NCBI GenBank assembly: GCA_910584725.1
Contig: CAJUBE010000007.1
Location: 1-64,000 of the forward strand
Length of the DNA stretch: 64,000 bases
Direction of reading: 5' to 3'
Origin: an uncultured Lachnospiraceae bacterium
GTDB lineage: Bacteria > Bacillota > Clostridia > Lachnospirales > Lachnospiraceae
Shown: positions 26,276-35,985 of the stretch, piece by piece
Layout of the letters: every line of letters begins with the position of its first letter
Numbering within the stretch: the stretch's first letter is position 1
Made by a program: the position numbers and the translations under genes
Notes under the pieces: model-generated
The model's database searches: none
What the model was told of the DNA's origin: nothing
Seen by the model: only the letters and a program-made list of their open reading frames with translations

Positions 26276-27247
26276 CTACCCCTCCATCCAGCTCTCGTCC
26301 ACCTCATACCCAAACGTCTCTCTGATATACCCCTTCCAGTCAAAGACCGCCTCCACCGCGGCGATCGCCACTTCCACCATACTCTCGTCCGGCTCTCTCG
26401 TGGTCAGCCTCTGCAGCCACATACCGGGCGCAGAGATGATCCGCACAAGTATATTGTTGCTCTTTCCAGCAAGCCTTATGATCTCATAGGAAATCCCCGC
26501 AATCACGGGAATCAACGCCACCCGAATCAAAATGCGGTAAACCGGATTCTCCACCCGGATAAAGAAAAACAGGATCACGCTGACAAACATGACAAACAAA
26601 AGAAAGCTGGTGCCACATCGCCTGTGCTGTTTGGAACAGCGCATCACTTCCTTCACCGTGAGCGGCGCCCCCTTCTCGATACAGTTGATACATTTATGCT
26701 CTGCGCCGTGGTACATATAAACCCGCCTGATATCTTTCATCAGGGAAATTGCCAGCACATACCCCACGAAAATCACAATCCTGAGCGCGCCCTCCAAAAT
26801 CGCCATAAAGGAAGCGCTTCTGATATATTCCTCAAACAGCGAAGTGACAAAGTAAGGCAGTATCATGAAAATGCCGATAGCCAGCGCCAGCGAAAACAGC
26901 ATCACGATCCCGTTAAAGACCTTCTCCGCCTTATCCTTGAAAATCCTGTTAAACGCCTTGTCCGCCGCCGTCTCCTTCGCTCCTTCATCCTCGTAGAAGG
27001 ACGCGGAAAAATTCAGACAGCGCATCCCCAAAACGAGTGAGTCAATAAACTGAAACACGCCCCTGACAAAAGGAATGTCCAGAAGCTTACTGCCGTGAAT
27101 CACGCTGTGATAGTGCTCCACTTCCACCTCGATCCCACCGTCAGGCTTTCTCACCGCCACCGCGTACTGATCCTTGTTTTTCATCATAATACCTTCCAGA
27201 ACCGCCTGTCCGCCGATCCCGGAATATTTTAATTTTCTTTTTGCCAT
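26276..27247 (-). CDS. DUF1385 family membrane protein
   Basis: A 323-aa protein beginning AKRKLKYSGIGGQAVLEGIMM, the hallmark DUF1385 start. HGSKLLDIPFVRGVFQFIDSL and YHGAEHKCINCIEKG (with the CxxC) and two hydrophobic hairpins follow. It is an integral membrane protein of unknown function that in clostridia lies between rpmE and prmC, as here. The ATG at 27247 is only about 20 bp past the rpmE terminator, so its expression must come from read-through or a start within that structure. The ribosome site is weak (AGGGAAACGG). Confidence 0.92.
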   Translation of the reverse strand: MAKRKLKYSGIGGQAVLEGIMMKNKDQYAVAVRKPDGGIEVEVEHYHSVIHGSKLLDIPFVRGVFQFIDSLVLGMRCLNFSASFYEDEGAKETAADKAFNRIFKDKAEKVFNGIVMLFSLALAIGIFMILPYFVTSLFEEYIRSASFMAILEGALRIVIFVGYVLAISLMKDIRRVYMYHGAEHKCINCIEKGAPLTVKEVMRCSKQHRRCGTSFLLFVMFVSVILFFFIRVENPVYRILIRVALIPVIAGISYEIIRLAGKSNNILVRIISAPGMWLQRLTTREPDESMVEVAIAAVEAVFDWKGYIRETFGYEVDESWMEG

Positions 27248-27267
27248 ATCCGTTTCCCTAATAGATA

Positions 27268-27296
27268 GAAAAGGTTGAGATAGCCTCAACCTTTTT
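27268..27296 (-). terminator. Terminator or attenuator between rpmE and DUF1385
   Basis: GGTTGAG (27273-27279) pairs with CTCAACC (27285-27291) and is flanked by A- and T-runs on both sides, so it can work on either strand. It separates two genes of one conserved cluster, suggesting partial termination. Confidence 0.8.
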
Positions 27297-27308
27297 CGTA
27301 TCCTGCAT

Positions 27309-27515
27309 TTATTTGTTTTCCACACCGTACTTCCGATTGAACTTATCAATACGGCCGCGAGCCTGTGCCGTCTTCTGCTGTCCTGTGTAGAACGAATGGC
27401 ACTTGGAGCAAACCTCCACATGGATCTCGGGCTTAGTGGAACCTGTCACAAAAGTGTTGCCACAGTTGCACGTTACCGTTGCCTGATAATACTCAGGATG
27501 GATTCCTTCTCTCAT
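27309..27515 (-). CDS. rpmE: 50S ribosomal protein L31, zinc-binding form
   Basis: A 68-aa protein. Zinc ligands C16, C18 (TCNCGN) and C36, C39 (VCSKCH) are all present, marking the zinc-containing paralogue rather than the Cys-less YtiA type. The family signature HPFYTG-like region reads [16 protein letters not shown] precedes the ATG at some distance (12 bases). It is expressed from its own promoter after rho, with a structured leader. Confidence 0.97.
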   Translation of the reverse strand: MREGIHPEYYQATVTCNCGNTFVTGSTKPEIHVEVCSKCHSFYTGQQKTAQARGRIDKFNRKYGVENK

Positions 27516-27664
27516 CGCTATATCATACTCCTTTCTCAGCCTGCGTATTTACGCCCTCCGCGTAAACCTGCCGTTGAAAGCACGTTTCTTTCAACCCTAC
27601 TTCAAGTTCTGCCATGAACTGCCGACCTTGTTATGTGTAAAGCCTCGGCTTCCAGTCACACAGC
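27516..27664 (-). promoter_or_regulatory. Structured rpmE leader (candidate L31 autoregulatory site)
   Basis: On the minus strand the leader holds two perfect hairpins: GTTGAAAG/CTTTCAAC (27573-27595) and TTTACGC/GCGTAAA (27548-27566), the latter just before the ribosome site. Leaders binding L31 are known in several phyla; whether this matches the described class needs a covariance search. Confidence 0.5.
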
Positions 27665-27670
27665 TTTTAT

Positions 27671-27699
27671 ATTCTAGCATAGGATTTTCGGGGATGCAA
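27671..27699 (-). promoter_or_regulatory. rpmE promoter
   Basis: Minus strand TTGCAT (27699-27694), 17-base spacer, TAGAAT (27676-27671). It lies immediately after the rho stop codon, giving a leader of about 150 bases. Confidence 0.65.
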
Positions 27700-27716
27700 G
27701 CCTTTTTTCACATAAT

Positions 27717-29078
27717 TTATATGAACTTCATCTTTTTGACCATATTTACAAATTCCTGGTTGTTTCTGGTCTTGGCAAACATATCAACAACACGCTCTAC
27801 CGCCTCGTCCGCCTTCATACCGTTGAACGCCTTGCGAATGATGTTGATCGCCTCCAGCTCATCGGGATTTAAGAGCAGATCCTCTCTTCTGGTGCTTGAT
27901 TTCGGAACGTCGATGGCCGGGAATACTCTCTTCTCGGAAAGTTTTCTGTCAAGCACCATCTCCATATTGCCCGTGCCCTTAAACTCCTCGTAGATCACAT
28001 CGTCCATCTTGCTGCCCGTCTCCACAAGCGCCGTCGCCAGAATCGTCAGGCTGCCGCCCTCTCTCATATTGCGGGCCGCACCGAAGAAACGCTTGGGCAT
28101 ATGTAGCGCCGCCGGGTCAAGACCGCCGGACAGGGTGCGTCCGCTGGGCGGAACCACCAGGTTGTATGCTCTCGTCAGACGAGTGATACTGTCTAAGAGG
28201 ATCACCACATCCTTCTTATGCTCCACCAGCCGCTTCGCGCGCTCAATCACCATTTCAGACACTCTCTTGTGATGCTCCGGCAGTTCGTCAAAAGTGGAGT
28301 AGATCACTTCCACGTTCGGGCCCTCGATGGCCTCCTTGATATCCGTCACTTCCTCCGGCCGCTCGTCGATCAGCAGAATAATCAAATGCGAATCCGGGGC
28401 GGTTCTTGTAATGGACTTCGCCACTTCCTTGAGCAAGGTTGTCTTACCTGCCTTCGGTGGGGACACAATCATACCTCTCTGCCCTTTACCTACCGGGCTC
28501 ATCAGATCCATGATCCGCATGGCCACCGTGCAGCCCGGCGTTTCTAACTTCAAACGCTCATCCGGGAAAATCGGCGTCATATTTTCAAAGTTCACCCGGC
28601 GCATCGCGATCTCCGGCGGATAACCGTTAATGGACTTCACATACAAGAGCGCACTGAACTTCTCGTTCTGCGTCTTAATCCTCGTGTTGCCCTCCAGAAT
28701 ATCTCCCGTTTTCAGGCCGAAACGGCGAATCTGACTGGGAGCCACATAAACGTCATGTTCACCGGGAAGATAATTCTCACAGCGGATAAACCCGAAGCCA
28801 TCGCTCATAACCTCCAGAATACCACTGGCCGTAATGCCGCTGTCAAGCTCCGTCGGAAACTTCTCCTCCTCTCCGGACTCCGCCTTTTTCACAGGCGCAG
28901 ACGGTGTCACCACCGACTTGGCCGCCACTTCTTTCCCTGCCGCTTTGTCCTTCTCGTCCTCCTTGAGCATCGCTTCCACGATCTGCGCCTTCTTCATGGT
29001 AGAAGTGCCCTTGATCCCTCTCGATTTCGCGATCTCCTTCAAGTCCGTAAGCGCCAGCGATTCATACTTTTCTCTCAT
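27717..29078 (-). CDS. rho: Transcription termination factor Rho
   Basis: A 453-aa protein. Residues 1-45 are the Rho N-terminal helical domain ([15 protein letters not shown]). A short Lys/Glu/Ala-rich linker follows, then the RNA-binding OB fold ([21 protein letters not shown]), then the RecA-like ATPase with P-loop [12 protein letters not shown], Walker [17 protein letters not shown] and Q/R-loop regions. The hexameric RNA helicase terminates untranslated transcripts. GGGAGGAATCT precedes ATG 29078. It is upstream of rpmE in the conserved order. Confidence 0.98.
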   Translation of the reverse strand: MREKYESLALTDLKEIAKSRGIKGTSTMKKAQIVEAMLKEDEKDKAAGKEVAAKSVVTPSAPVKKAESGEEEKFPTELDSGITASGILEVMSDGFGFIRCENYLPGEHDVYVAPSQIRRFGLKTGDILEGNTRIKTQNEKFSALLYVKSINGYPPEIAMRRVNFENMTPIFPDERLKLETPGCTVAMRIMDLMSPVGKGQRGMIVSPPKAGKTTLLKEVAKSITRTAPDSHLIILLIDERPEEVTDIKEAIEGPNVEVIYSTFDELPEHHKRVSEMVIERAKRLVEHKKDVVILLDSITRLTRAYNLVVPPSGRTLSGGLDPAALHMPKRFFGAARNMREGGSLTILATALVETGSKMDDVIYEEFKGTGNMEMVLDRKLSEKRVFPAIDVPKSSTRREDLLLNPDELEAINIIRKAFNGMKADEAVERVVDMFAKTRNNQEFVNMVKKMKFI

Positions 29079-29376
29079 AGATTCCTCCCACGTTCTCTTC
29101 TATTTCTCATTGCGCAAGCAAATTGCTTTTCCTAACCACAGCATATCTGTCTCATCGATAACCTATACACAGCTCTTTCGTCCGGGGATTTCTTGCCTGA
29201 TACGACTCAGAAAATGATTTTATGCTTGTATTTGTTTATTATACACCATCTTTTTCAAAATAGAAAGTCTTTTTTTCTGAAATAAAAAGCCGCTGGATAT
29301 TGCAGAGAAATATGAAATATTATAAGATAATAGACGCTAAGGAAAATTAAAATTAAGGATACAGTGAGGTATTGAT
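29079..29376. promoter_or_regulatory. Divergent rho / malic enzyme intergenic region
   Basis: No gene is seen. On the plus strand TTGCAG (29300-29305), 17 bases and TAAGAT (29323-29328) form a plausible malic enzyme promoter 48 bp before its start. On the minus strand the rho leader is long (over 100 bases), as is common for rho autoregulation, but I see no specific element. Confidence 0.45.
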
Positions 29377-30525
29377 ATGACAACCAACGAAAAGGCCCTT
29401 GCATTACACGAAAAATGGCGCGGCAAGCTGGAGACCGTCTCCAAAACCCCCGTCAAAACAAGAGAGGATCTCTCCCTCGCCTACACGCCCGGCGTGGCGG
29501 AGCCATGCAAAGTGATCGCGCAGGACAAAGAAGCGGCTTACACCTATACATGGAAATCCAATACCGTGGCCGTGGTATCCGACGGCAGCGCGGTGCTGGG
29601 CCTCGGCAATATCGGCCCCCACGCCGCCATGCCCGTGATGGAGGGAAAAGCGGTTCTATTCAAGGAATTCGGCGGCGTCAACGCCGTGCCAATCTGTCTG
29701 GACACACAGGACACGGAGGAGATCATCAAGGCCGTGACTTATCTGGCTCCGGGCTTCGGCGGCATCAATCTGGAAGACATCAGTGCGCCCCGCTGCTTTG
29801 AGATCGAGGAGCGGCTGAAAGAGATACTGGATATCCCCGTTTTTCACGACGACCAGCACGGCACTGCCATTGTAGTGCTGGCAGGCATCATCAACGGCTT
29901 AAAGGTTGTGGGCAAGAAAAAGGAGGACTGTAAGGTGGTCGTAAACGGCGCGGGAAGCGCGGGCGTGGCCATCACCAAACTGCTTTTGACCTACGGCTTC
30001 CCCAACGTCATCATGTGCGACAAGGTCGGTATCATCGGTAAGACCACCGAGGGGCTGAACTGGATGCAGCAGAAGATGACGGAAGTGACCAACCCGAACG
30101 GGGAATGCGGCACGCTGGCAGACGCCCTGAAAGGCGCGGATATCTTCGTCGGCGTCTCCGCCCCGAATATCGTAACACCTGATATGGTATCCTCCATGAA
30201 CCGGGACTCCATCCTCTTCGCCATGGCAAATCCTGTACCGGAAATTATGCCGGACGTGGCAAAGGCCGCTGGCGCGCGGGTTGTGGGAACGGGGCGCTCC
30301 GACTTCCCCAACCAGGTCAACAACGTGGTCGCCTTCCCCGGCATCTTCAAAGGCGCGCTGGAAGGCCGCGCCGTACAGATCACGGAGGAGATGAAGCTGG
30401 CTGCCGCGCAGGCAATCGCTGCCCTCGTCCCCGACGACCAACTGCATGAGGACAACATCATGCCCGAAGCCTTCGACCCGCAGGTGGCGGAGGTAGTAGC
30501 GGAGGCCGTCAAGTCACATATTTAA
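29377..30525 (+). CDS. NAD(P)-dependent malic enzyme
   Basis: A 382-aa short-form malic enzyme without the phosphotransacetylase extension of MaeB. Motifs include [34 protein letters not shown], the metal/substrate region [13 protein letters not shown], and the dinucleotide fold [14 protein letters not shown]. It decarboxylates malate to pyruvate, with an Asp (CDKVG) after the second strand suggesting NAD preference. GTGAGG precedes ATG 29377. It is followed 16 bp later by a DUF4364 gene and is probably co-transcribed with it. Confidence 0.95.
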   Translation: MTTNEKALALHEKWRGKLETVSKTPVKTREDLSLAYTPGVAEPCKVIAQDKEAAYTYTWKSNTVAVVSDGSAVLGLGNIGPHAAMPVMEGKAVLFKEFGGVNAVPICLDTQDTEEIIKAVTYLAPGFGGINLEDISAPRCFEIEERLKEILDIPVFHDDQHGTAIVVLAGIINGLKVVGKKKEDCKVVVNGAGSAGVAITKLLLTYGFPNVIMCDKVGIIGKTTEGLNWMQQKMTEVTNPNGECGTLADALKGADIFVGVSAPNIVTPDMVSSMNRDSILFAMANPVPEIMPDVAKAAGARVVGTGRSDFPNQVNNVVAFPGIFKGALEGRAVQITEEMKLAAAQAIAALVPDDQLHEDNIMPEAFDPQVAEVVAEAVKSHI

Positions 30526-30541
30526 TCATTTAGGAGACATT

Positions 30542-31057
30542 ATGGCACAGGATCCTTTAACACTCTATAAACTGATCACCCTCTACATGCTGGATCGGGT
30601 TTCCTTTCCGCTCACGAAGGCGCAGATCGGCGATTTTATTCTGGGACGCGACTACACGAACTTTCTGACTCTGCAGCAGGTGATCGCGGAGCTGATCGAC
30701 GCGGAGCTGATCCGAGCGAAATCCCTGCGCAACCGAACTTATCTGGAGATCACGGAAGATGGGCGGAGCACGCTCTCCTATTTCGGCAACCGCATCAATG
30801 AATCCATCAAGGAAGACATTGCCGCCTTTTTTGCCGATCACGAAATGGACATGCGCAGCGAGTCAGCCGTCCGGGCAGACTACTACAAGTCCACCTCAGG
30901 CGAGTTTGAAGCGCATCTTGTCGTAAAAGAAAAGGACGTGACAGTGGTGGATATCACCCTGTCCGTCCCCGATGAAGATACTGCCGCCGCCATCTGTACC
31001 AACTGGCAGAAGAAAAACCAAAGCATCTATCAATATTTGATTTCTCAACTATTCTGA
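30542..31057 (+). CDS. DUF4364 family winged-helix-like protein
   Basis: A 171-aa protein starting DPLTLYKLITLYMLDRVSFPL, with a likely winged helix in the first 75 residues (TKAQIGDFIL, YLEITEDGRSTLSYF). A mixed C-terminal domain follows. This is the DUF4364 pattern found in clostridia and thought to be regulatory; no target is known. TAGGAG precedes ATG. It ends 13 bp before the convergent DUF5722 gene. Confidence 0.9.
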   Translation: MAQDPLTLYKLITLYMLDRVSFPLTKAQIGDFILGRDYTNFLTLQQVIAELIDAELIRAKSLRNRTYLEITEDGRSTLSYFGNRINESIKEDIAAFFADHEMDMRSESAVRADYYKSTSGEFEAHLVVKEKDVTVVDITLSVPDEDTAAAICTNWQKKNQSIYQYLISQLF

Positions 31058-31070
31058 CGAAACTGCCGCT

Positions 31071-33077
31071 TTAACGCTTCCTAATCACTTCGCTCCAATT
31101 GGAAATACCGATTACCCGCAGGGCAAAGTCCGTGTGTGCGGCCGATTCTGCGGTATCCACATACTTGTACGCCTCATAGATGGACTTCCTGCCGCCGCCC
31201 AGTGTGCAGATGCCGAGATCCAGCCCCTGCGCCACCTCGGAGGCCGCGTCCGTCTCCCTGGAAAAGAGCATACTGTCCACATACTGATTCGCCTCAATCA
31301 CCTTATATGCGTAGACAAAGGAAGCCGCCTGCAGCTCCTGTCCCTGCGAGGAGGTGTACCCCATCTCGCTTAAGATCAGATGCCGCACTTCGCCGTCATC
31401 TGTCAGCATTTCCGGCTTCTGCAGGTAATCCGTCAGCACATGCAGGTTTTTGATCGTGATCACGGGCGTGTTCTCATTCTCCTGCACATACTTTCCGTTG
31501 CTCTGCCAAGCCTTCGCGCTCGTCAGAGGGTAATTGTAGGGATGCTGCGCCAGCCCCCAGTCAATGTTCCCCTCCGCCTTCAAATTTCTGTTAAACTCAT
31601 CCAGAATCTCCTTGGAACCATACCCGTTCTTGGAATAAAGGCTCTTTCCCCACTGCTGATCCAGCGATATGTATACCCGGGCATTGCCGTTGATGCTTAA
31701 AAAAGCATTGTAAAAAATGCGGAAAGCCTTCGCATACTCGTCCACATAGTCCGGCGTGCTCATATGCTCGATATGATTCCACTCGCTTCTGGCGTTGATC
31801 TCATTGCCGATCACCCAGTTCATCACCCTGCCGTGCCCGGTGCCCGAATAGCGGCTTGCCAGAAAAGAGGCGATGGCGGCGATCGTCTCCGTCCCGCTCT
31901 CATCCGCCGCATTGAAGGCATAGTAGGGCGCATGTCCGCCGGAGCGCGCCTTCGGATGAATCAGCTCCGGATGCGAAGAAATATCGTTCAGAACAATCGC
32001 CGTCGTGGTAATGCCCCTGTTGGTGAGATTGGTAAAAATATAGTCGTACTCCGCAATGATCTGCCCGTTAAACGCATAGTTCTTTCCATTATAAGTATAG
32101 TAGACCGTGGGATAATAATCGTTGCTCGTCTGCCCCAGAATCCGGCTTAAAGGAATGTTGTAAGCGGCATGTTTCACGCCAAGATCATCCAGCTCCGAGC
32201 TCTGCAGCTTCTCCGGATCTACCAGCAGCCCCTTCTTAGAGGATGTGGCGGCAAAGGAAGGATTATATTTCGCTATCGCCTCCGGATTGGTAATATAGCG
32301 GGGTTTCGTGATCGCAAGAAATCCCCCGTTCTTCTTCACCGCCACCACAAATTTAGAGAAAAGCCGGGAGCTTGCGGTATTGTAATTCAAATTGACCGAA
32401 AAGGTCAACTCAACATCCTTCTGGTCTTCGATAATATACTCCGTACCTTGAAGCGCCGACTGATAAGGCTTTTCCTCGAAAAGATAATAATACCCGTCGT
32501 CACTGATGGCCAGATCCTTCGCCTTCATGGTTATGTCAATTTTTCCTGTCTCCGTGTTGATCAGGCAGCTTTCAATGGCTGCAAAATCCGCCGCATTCTC
32601 CGCAGTAACATTCACTTCCCGGGGCCGGTTTTTGATCCCTTCTATCATATAGCGTGCGGCGTCCACCAGCGCCCGCGTGGTGTCCTTTCCCGCATTCTGT
32701 CTGACGCTGTCCTTTCTGTGCTGGGTTTTGCTGTACTCGGCCAGCTTCATAGCCTCCATATGTAACATAGCTTCCACCGCCGCGCCCTCAGCCGTGAGCA
32801 TGTCCATATGACGCTGCATGAAAAAGCCCCCAAAGCCGCCGGCGGCCGCAAGCGCAACGAAACAGACCGCCACAATGATCCACCGTTTTTTCCCAATTCC
32901 GGCGCCCCTCTCCTGTGCCCGCTCCGCTTTCTGCCTGGCCTTTTTCTCTTTTATTTTCCGCCTATTTTCCGCAACCTTTGCCTTGTCAATTTTGCGCTTT
33001 TTTCTCTTTTTCCCGCGCTCCTTTGCCGCATCCTTTGCGTGAGTCCTCTCTTCGTCCTCTCTGTCGGTTGTTCCCAT
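31071..33077 (-). CDS. Membrane-anchored DUF5722 glycosidase-like protein
   Basis: A 668-aa protein. It has a highly basic cytosolic N-terminus (KKRKKRK and further Lys/Arg runs to residue 64), one transmembrane helix (65-86), then an extracellular region. The DUF5722 core starts near GVKHAAYNIPLSRILG and looks like a TIM-barrel hydrolase, with WVIGNEINARSEW as the likely acid/base Glu and LILSEMGYTS as the likely nucleophile Glu. Probably acts on cell-surface or environmental glycans. The nearby polysaccharide deacetylase supports an envelope role. AAAAAGG precedes ATG 33077. Confidence 0.85.
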   Translation of the reverse strand: MGTTDREDEERTHAKDAAKERGKKRKKRKIDKAKVAENRRKIKEKKARQKAERAQERGAGIGKKRWIIVAVCFVALAAAGGFGGFFMQRHMDMLTAEGAAVEAMLHMEAMKLAEYSKTQHRKDSVRQNAGKDTTRALVDAARYMIEGIKNRPREVNVTAENAADFAAIESCLINTETGKIDITMKAKDLAISDDGYYYLFEEKPYQSALQGTEYIIEDQKDVELTFSVNLNYNTASSRLFSKFVVAVKKNGGFLAITKPRYITNPEAIAKYNPSFAATSSKKGLLVDPEKLQSSELDDLGVKHAAYNIPLSRILGQTSNDYYPTVYYTYNGKNYAFNGQIIAEYDYIFTNLTNRGITTTAIVLNDISSHPELIHPKARSGGHAPYYAFNAADESGTETIAAIASFLASRYSGTGHGRVMNWVIGNEINARSEWNHIEHMSTPDYVDEYAKAFRIFYNAFLSINGNARVYISLDQQWGKSLYSKNGYGSKEILDEFNRNLKAEGNIDWGLAQHPYNYPLTSAKAWQSNGKYVQENENTPVITIKNLHVLTDYLQKPEMLTDDGEVRHLILSEMGYTSSQGQELQAASFVYAYKVIEANQYVDSMLFSRETDAASEVAQGLDLGICTLGGGRKSIYEAYKYVDTAESAAHTDFALRVIGISNWSEVIRKR

Positions 33078-33124
33078 GTATTACCTTTTTCCTTTTTGTT
33101 CTGACGCGTCTGTACTGTCACTCT

Positions 33125-33260
33125 AACCGCCATGTCACAGCTCTGCTGTGACTCAAATCAATGCGGAGAATGCCGTATTTCAGGCATTCTCCTGAGTGAA
33201 ACATAGAACTTCTTAACGAAGCAGCCTCTGCTGCTGAGTTTTAGAAGTTCTTTTCACTCT
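33125..33260. repeat. Composite hairpin repeat, complete copy B
   Basis: Three hairpin modules in order: GTCACAGC/GCTGTGAC; GGAGAATGCC/GGCATTCTCC; then a nested stem GAGTGAAA/TTTCACTC with inner GAACTTCT/AGAAGTTC enclosing GCAGC-CTCT-GCTGC. It lies between the deacetylase gene end and the DUF5722 gene start. Confidence 0.9.
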
Positions 33261-33334
33261 ACCGTTACCTCATTGTACTATACTACACGATTATTTAGAA
33301 AAAGTCCAATACCTTTCCTGGCAGACGCGCTTCT

Positions 33335-34039
33335 TCAGTCAAACAAAATCTCATCCACCGTCACAAATTCATACCCCTGTTTTTGCAAAATGTCCACAAT
33401 TTCAAGGGCTGCCGTCACGCTGGACTCATATTCATCGTGCAATAAAATGACAGCATTTTCCTCCGCCTTCTGGGTCACCTTTTTGACAATCCCATTCACG
33501 TCGCTGCTGCACCAGTCCATCGGGTCAATGGTCCAGAGCACCGGAATCATCGTAAGCTCTGTCTCAAAATTCTTATCCCAGCTGCCGTAAGGCGGCCGCA
33601 CATACTGCGGTTCCTCCCCTGTTATGCCTTGAAGCACCTCGTTTGTCTTAATCAGCTCCTCTTTAAAAGTCTCCCTGTTATTTTTTCCCAGCTGTATATG
33701 GCTGTAGGTATGGTTGCCGACCAAATGCCCCTCCTCATGCATCCGCAAAACCAGCTCCGGATAGGCCTCCGCCTGCTTCCCCATCACAAAGAAGCTGGCT
33801 TTGACTCCCCGCTCCTTCAATCCGTCCAAAAGCTGTTCCGTATAGTACGGGTGCGGCCCGTCATCAAATGTAATCGCTATTTTGGGCGTATCCACATCTT
33901 CCTTTTCATTAATAACACCCGTTACGCATTGTATCGCATCCAAAGGCTCAATCCCTCCCGCCCTCATACCAAGACTTCCCGCAAGCACGATAACCGCAAG
34001 CGCAATCAATAACACAATGTCTTTTCTTACCTTTATCAA
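33335..34039 (-). CDS. Polysaccharide deacetylase (NodB domain)
   Basis: A 234-aa protein with an N-terminal signal anchor (residues about 8-24). The NodB motifs are complete: TFDDGPH (catalytic D59, metal D60), HTYSH (H110, H114), RPPYGSWD and WTIDPMDW, ending LLHDEYES with the catalytic His. It probably removes N-acetyl groups from peptidoglycan or another surface glycan. The start is TTG at 34039 with a weak ribosome site, so the exact start is uncertain. It follows the VanS-like kinase by 71 bp. Confidence 0.92.
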   Translation of the reverse strand: MIKVRKDIVLLIALAVIVLAGSLGMRAGGIEPLDAIQCVTGVINEKEDVDTPKIAITFDDGPHPYYTEQLLDGLKERGVKASFFVMGKQAEAYPELVLRMHEEGHLVGNHTYSHIQLGKNNRETFKEELIKTNEVLQGITGEEPQYVRPPYGSWDKNFETELTMIPVLWTIDPMDWCSSDVNGIVKKVTQKAEENAVILLHDEYESSVTAALEIVDILQKQGYEFVTVDEILFD

Positions 34040-34110
34040 GAGACAACACCCGCCAACCTCTTTTCACTACCATATATATGCCGGATGTTTTCACCAGATT
34101 CAAATTCCCG

Positions 34111-35253
34111 TCATTGCGGAGGAAACCGCATCTGGAAGGCTTTCGTATATCCCTCCCCGAAGTTCTGGTTTAAAAGCAGCTTTCCCCCGTGCATCTCCAC
34201 GATCTTTTGGGCAATGCCGAGCCCCAGGCCGCTGCCGCCCTTTGAGGAACGGGCCCTGTCGCCTCTTGTAAACGGTTCAAAAATATGCGCCGCAAAATCC
34301 GGGTCTATCGCTTCCCCCTCGTCCGCCACCGTCAGTTCATACTCCCGCAAGCGTACAAGTACCCTGCCGCCCGCCTTCCCATAGCGAAGCGCGTTGGTGA
34401 GCAGGTTGGTAACCGCCCGCCCAAGCTGCAGCCTGTCCATATTAAAAAACACCCTCTCCTCCGGAATCTCCAGCACAAGCTCCATCCCACTGTCTTCAAA
34501 ATCCGCATAGAGAAGGGCCGCCATTTCCCTTGTAAGCTCCGCCAGGTCGCCTGGCTCTCTATGCAGAGTAAAGCCTTCACTCTCCAATTTCACATAATCA
34601 AAGAGAAGCGTTACCAGCTCATCCATCCGCATGGCCTTCGCATAAATTGCGTCCAGATAAGACTGCCTGTCATTATTTGCCACAACACCCTCGGAAAGTG
34701 CCTTACTGTACCCGCAGATTGTGGTGATCGGCGTTTTGATATCGTGGGCAATATCCGACAGCAGCAGATTCCGCCGCTGATCTCTGGCCAGCTTCTGCGC
34801 CTCCTCCTGCGCAAGCAGCCCGTTAAACTGCTTCGTCACGATCCGGGAATAGCAGAATGCCCCCACCAGATAGGGAAGCAGTCTGACCAGCAGAAGCACG
34901 ATAATCCCCCCTATAATCAAAATATGCAGCGCCACGCCCCACACACCGCTGTAGAGCGGCGAAGTAATCCGAATATTCATGCTGCCGCCCATCACCCGCC
35001 CAATTGCCTCCTGTACCCACTCTCTGATGCCGGGCGGCAGAAAATCTGTCGAAAAATAGAATAGCATCTGCAACAGCCAGGCCGCCACATTGCTGTTTCC
35101 CGTAATCTCAATCTGCTGGGTTTCCAAAAATACAATCACAGCCGGGGTGAGCGCCACCCTGTAAATGAAATTGATCGCCTCCACACTCAGATACACGCAG
35201 AACATAGTGATCAGGAACCGCTGCACCAGAAACCATTTCACGTTACTTTTCAT
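34111..35253 (-). CDS. Sensor histidine kinase, VanS-like
   Basis: A 380-aa membrane kinase. Two transmembrane helices (about 10-38 and 120-148) enclose an extracytoplasmic loop. The H-box is LLLSDIAHDIKTPITTICGYS, the N-box NLLTNALRYGKAGG, the D-box VADEGEAID and the G-box GGSGLGLGIAQKIVEMHGG. It forms a pair with the regulator 12 bp upstream. Likely senses envelope stress and may control the adjacent deacetylase; no van resistance genes are present. Confidence 0.93.
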   Translation of the reverse strand: MKSNVKWFLVQRFLITMFCVYLSVEAINFIYRVALTPAVIVFLETQQIEITGNSNVAAWLLQMLFYFSTDFLPPGIREWVQEAIGRVMGGSMNIRITSPLYSGVWGVALHILIIGGIIVLLLVRLLPYLVGAFCYSRIVTKQFNGLLAQEEAQKLARDQRRNLLLSDIAHDIKTPITTICGYSKALSEGVVANNDRQSYLDAIYAKAMRMDELVTLLFDYVKLESEGFTLHREPGDLAELTREMAALLYADFEDSGMELVLEIPEERVFFNMDRLQLGRAVTNLLTNALRYGKAGGRVLVRLREYELTVADEGEAIDPDFAAHIFEPFTRGDRARSSKGGSGLGLGIAQKIVEMHGGKLLLNQNFGEGYTKAFQMRFPPQ

Positions 35254-35265
35254 TCTCGGCTGTCC

Positions 35266-35961
35266 TCACTCTTTTTCCATCCGATATCCCAGCCCTCTGA
35301 TGGTCCGAATATACTCCCTGCCATCCTGCTCCAGCTTGGCGCGTAGCTTGGAAATGCACACCATCACATTGTTGTCGGAAACCATGTATGCCTCCTCCCA
35401 GCCCGCCTCAAAAATCTGCTGCTTGGTAAACACCCTGCCCGGATTCTCCATAAACAGCTTCATAATCCGAAATTCCACAGAAGTCAGCTCTATCCGCTCC
35501 CCGTCCCGGTACAGCAGGCAGGAATCCTGCTCCAGCCGCAATTTCCCCACCTCAAGGGGTTCGCTTTTTTCCCGTCGGCTCTCCCCGGCGCCCAGCGCAT
35601 AAAACCGCCTCAGATTGGATTTCACCCGCGCCACCGCTTCCAGCGGGACAAAGGGCTTCGTGATATAATCGTCCGCCCCCAGATCAAGCCCGAGAATCTT
35701 ATCGGAATCGCTGCTCTTGGCCGAGAGCATAATTACAGGCAGATTATTCTCCGCCCTGATATTCCGTAACACCCGATATCCATCCATGCCCGGCATCATG
35801 ATATCAAGAAGCGCCAAATCAATCTTTTCCTCTTTGATTTGTCTGACCGCCTCCATACCGTCCGCCGCCTCCACAATCTCATATCCTTCTTTTTCCAGAT
35901 ACAGGCGGAGTATCTCCCTGATCTCCGCCTCGTCATCCGCCACTAATATTCTGTACGCCAT
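35266..35961 (-). CDS. Response regulator, OmpR/VanR-like
   Basis: A 231-aa protein. The receiver has ILVADDEAEI, phospho-acceptor Asp in LALLDIMMPGMDG, Ser/Thr position in IMLSAKSS and Lys in YITKPF. The C-terminal winged helix reads LTSVEFRIMKLFMENPGRVFTK and VMVCISKLRAKLEQDG, ending IRTIRGLGYRME. ATG 35961 follows GAGGGATGAC. Composite repeat copy C occupies the whole upstream gap. Confidence 0.95.
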   Translation of the reverse strand: MAYRILVADDEAEIREILRLYLEKEGYEIVEAADGMEAVRQIKEEKIDLALLDIMMPGMDGYRVLRNIRAENNLPVIMLSAKSSDSDKILGLDLGADDYITKPFVPLEAVARVKSNLRRFYALGAGESRREKSEPLEVGKLRLEQDSCLLYRDGERIELTSVEFRIMKLFMENPGRVFTKQQIFEAGWEEAYMVSDNNVMVCISKLRAKLEQDGREYIRTIRGLGYRMEKE

Positions 35962-35985
35962 GTCATCCCTCATTTAAATCTTTTC

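Noticed and set aside
33125..33260. Composite repeats as CRISPR or as simple terminators
   Set aside because: Copies are kilobases apart with no spacers, so not CRISPR. T-tracts are absent or short and the nested stems are far larger than a terminator needs.
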